Shown: positions 6,312 to 6,381 of the stretch, piece by piece
Numbering within the stretch: position 1 is the stretch's first letter
Layout: each line of letters starts with the position of its first letter
Source: Acidobacteriota bacterium
Lineage (GTDB): Bacteria > Acidobacteriota > Vicinamibacteria > Vicinamibacterales > Vicinamibacteraceae
Length of the DNA: 6,381 nt
NCBI GenBank assembly: GCA_013695405.1
Contig: JACDAO010000588.1
Span: forward strand, 1-6,381
Direction of reading: 5' to 3'
Notes under the pieces: generated by a model
Told to the model about the DNA's origin: nothing
The model's input: only the letters and a program-made list of their open reading frames with translations
Database searches by the model: none
Made by a program: the position numbers and the translations under genes

Positions 6312-6381
6312 TAGTCGTCGATCAGCATGTCGTCGTCAGGCGGCAGCGCCTCGCGCGACCGGCTGACCAGCCACACCGCGC
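6311..6381 (-). CDS. C-terminal end of an unidentified gene, stop codon at the IS junction
   Basis: On the minus strand one frame is open from the window edge for 22 codons. It ends AVWLVSRSREALPPDDDMLI plus DD, then TAG at 6311-6313. Of the 22 third-codon positions 21 are G or C, as in the neighbouring genes, and another minus-strand frame is closed by a stop within the stretch. The acidic tail is plausible for a protein C-terminus, but the fragment is too short to name. The stop uses the target TA plus the first G of the IS; before insertion the same TA was followed by a host G, so the original stop was also TAG, with a second in-frame TAG two codons on. The protein end is therefore probably native and not cut short. 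Before insertion the antitoxin ATG lay only 12 bases downstream. Confidence 0.5.
   Translation of the reverse strand, partial: AVWLVSRSREALPPDDDMLIDD
6312..6313. repeat. TA target-site duplication, upstream-gene side
   Basis: This TA directly abuts the right inverted repeat. With C6311, the first base of the element, it forms the stop TAG of the partial upstream gene on the minus strand. Confidence 0.85.

Noticed and set aside
5439..6314. Open frame on the + strand opposite the transposase (291 codons)
   Set aside because: The minus-strand frame has a full DDE transposase; this frame is its complement and runs out of the element at the right end.
1..6381. A novel defence or other undescribed multi-gene system
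   Set aside because: All sizeable genes fall into known families (VCBS propeller, VWFA-related, TIM barrel, Phd/VapC, IS630). The toxin-antitoxin pair is the only defence-like module and it is broken.

Overview
The window looks like a chromosomal fragment of a high-GC soil-type bacterium, most likely an acidobacterium (Vicinamibacteria-like). The main reason is the 738-residue secreted protein of the 'VWFA-related Acidobacterial domain' family. The Tat-exported xylose-isomerase-like TIM barrel and the FG-GAP/VCBS repeat protein are also typical of that group. The taxonomic call is inferred from gene families only; there is no rRNA or other marker here.

Layout. Bases 1-1332 (+ strand) hold the C-terminal part of a VCBS/FG-GAP beta-propeller protein whose true start probably lies upstream of the window. 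Bases 1333-1506 are a convergent intergenic region filled with short repeats: three perfect 20-bp tandem units, then three GGAC-centred palindromes, two of them inside a 44-bp direct duplication. Everything else is on the minus strand. Reading in the direction of transcription (high to low coordinates), the order is: the last 22 codons of an unidentified gene (6381-6311), a complete IS630-family insertion sequence (5220-6311, TA target duplication), a Phd/YefM-type antitoxin, a damaged VapC-like PIN toxin overlapping it by one base, a Tat-signal sugar phosphate isomerase/epimerase-like protein with a strong ribosome binding site, and the VWFA-related secreted protein.

How the parts relate. 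The antitoxin, toxin remnant, TIM-barrel and VWFA genes are closely spaced (1-base overlap, then 21 and 51 bases) and co-directional, so they may be read as one transcript. The last two encode exported proteins and may share an envelope role, but nothing shows a direct partnership. The IS630 element landed in the TA of the upstream gene's TAG stop codon. The first base of the element restores that stop, while the host G on the other side supplies the stop of the transposase itself. The insertion therefore leaves the upstream protein intact but puts 1.1 kb between it and the toxin-antitoxin pair. The toxin has lost the middle of its PIN domain, with traces of both a frameshift and a deletion, so the module looks like a decaying one that keeps an intact antitoxin.

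I found no convincing evidence for a wholly new biological system. The observations most worth checking are the stop-codon-neutral IS insertion, the decayed toxin beside an intact antitoxin, and the palindromic repeat cluster.
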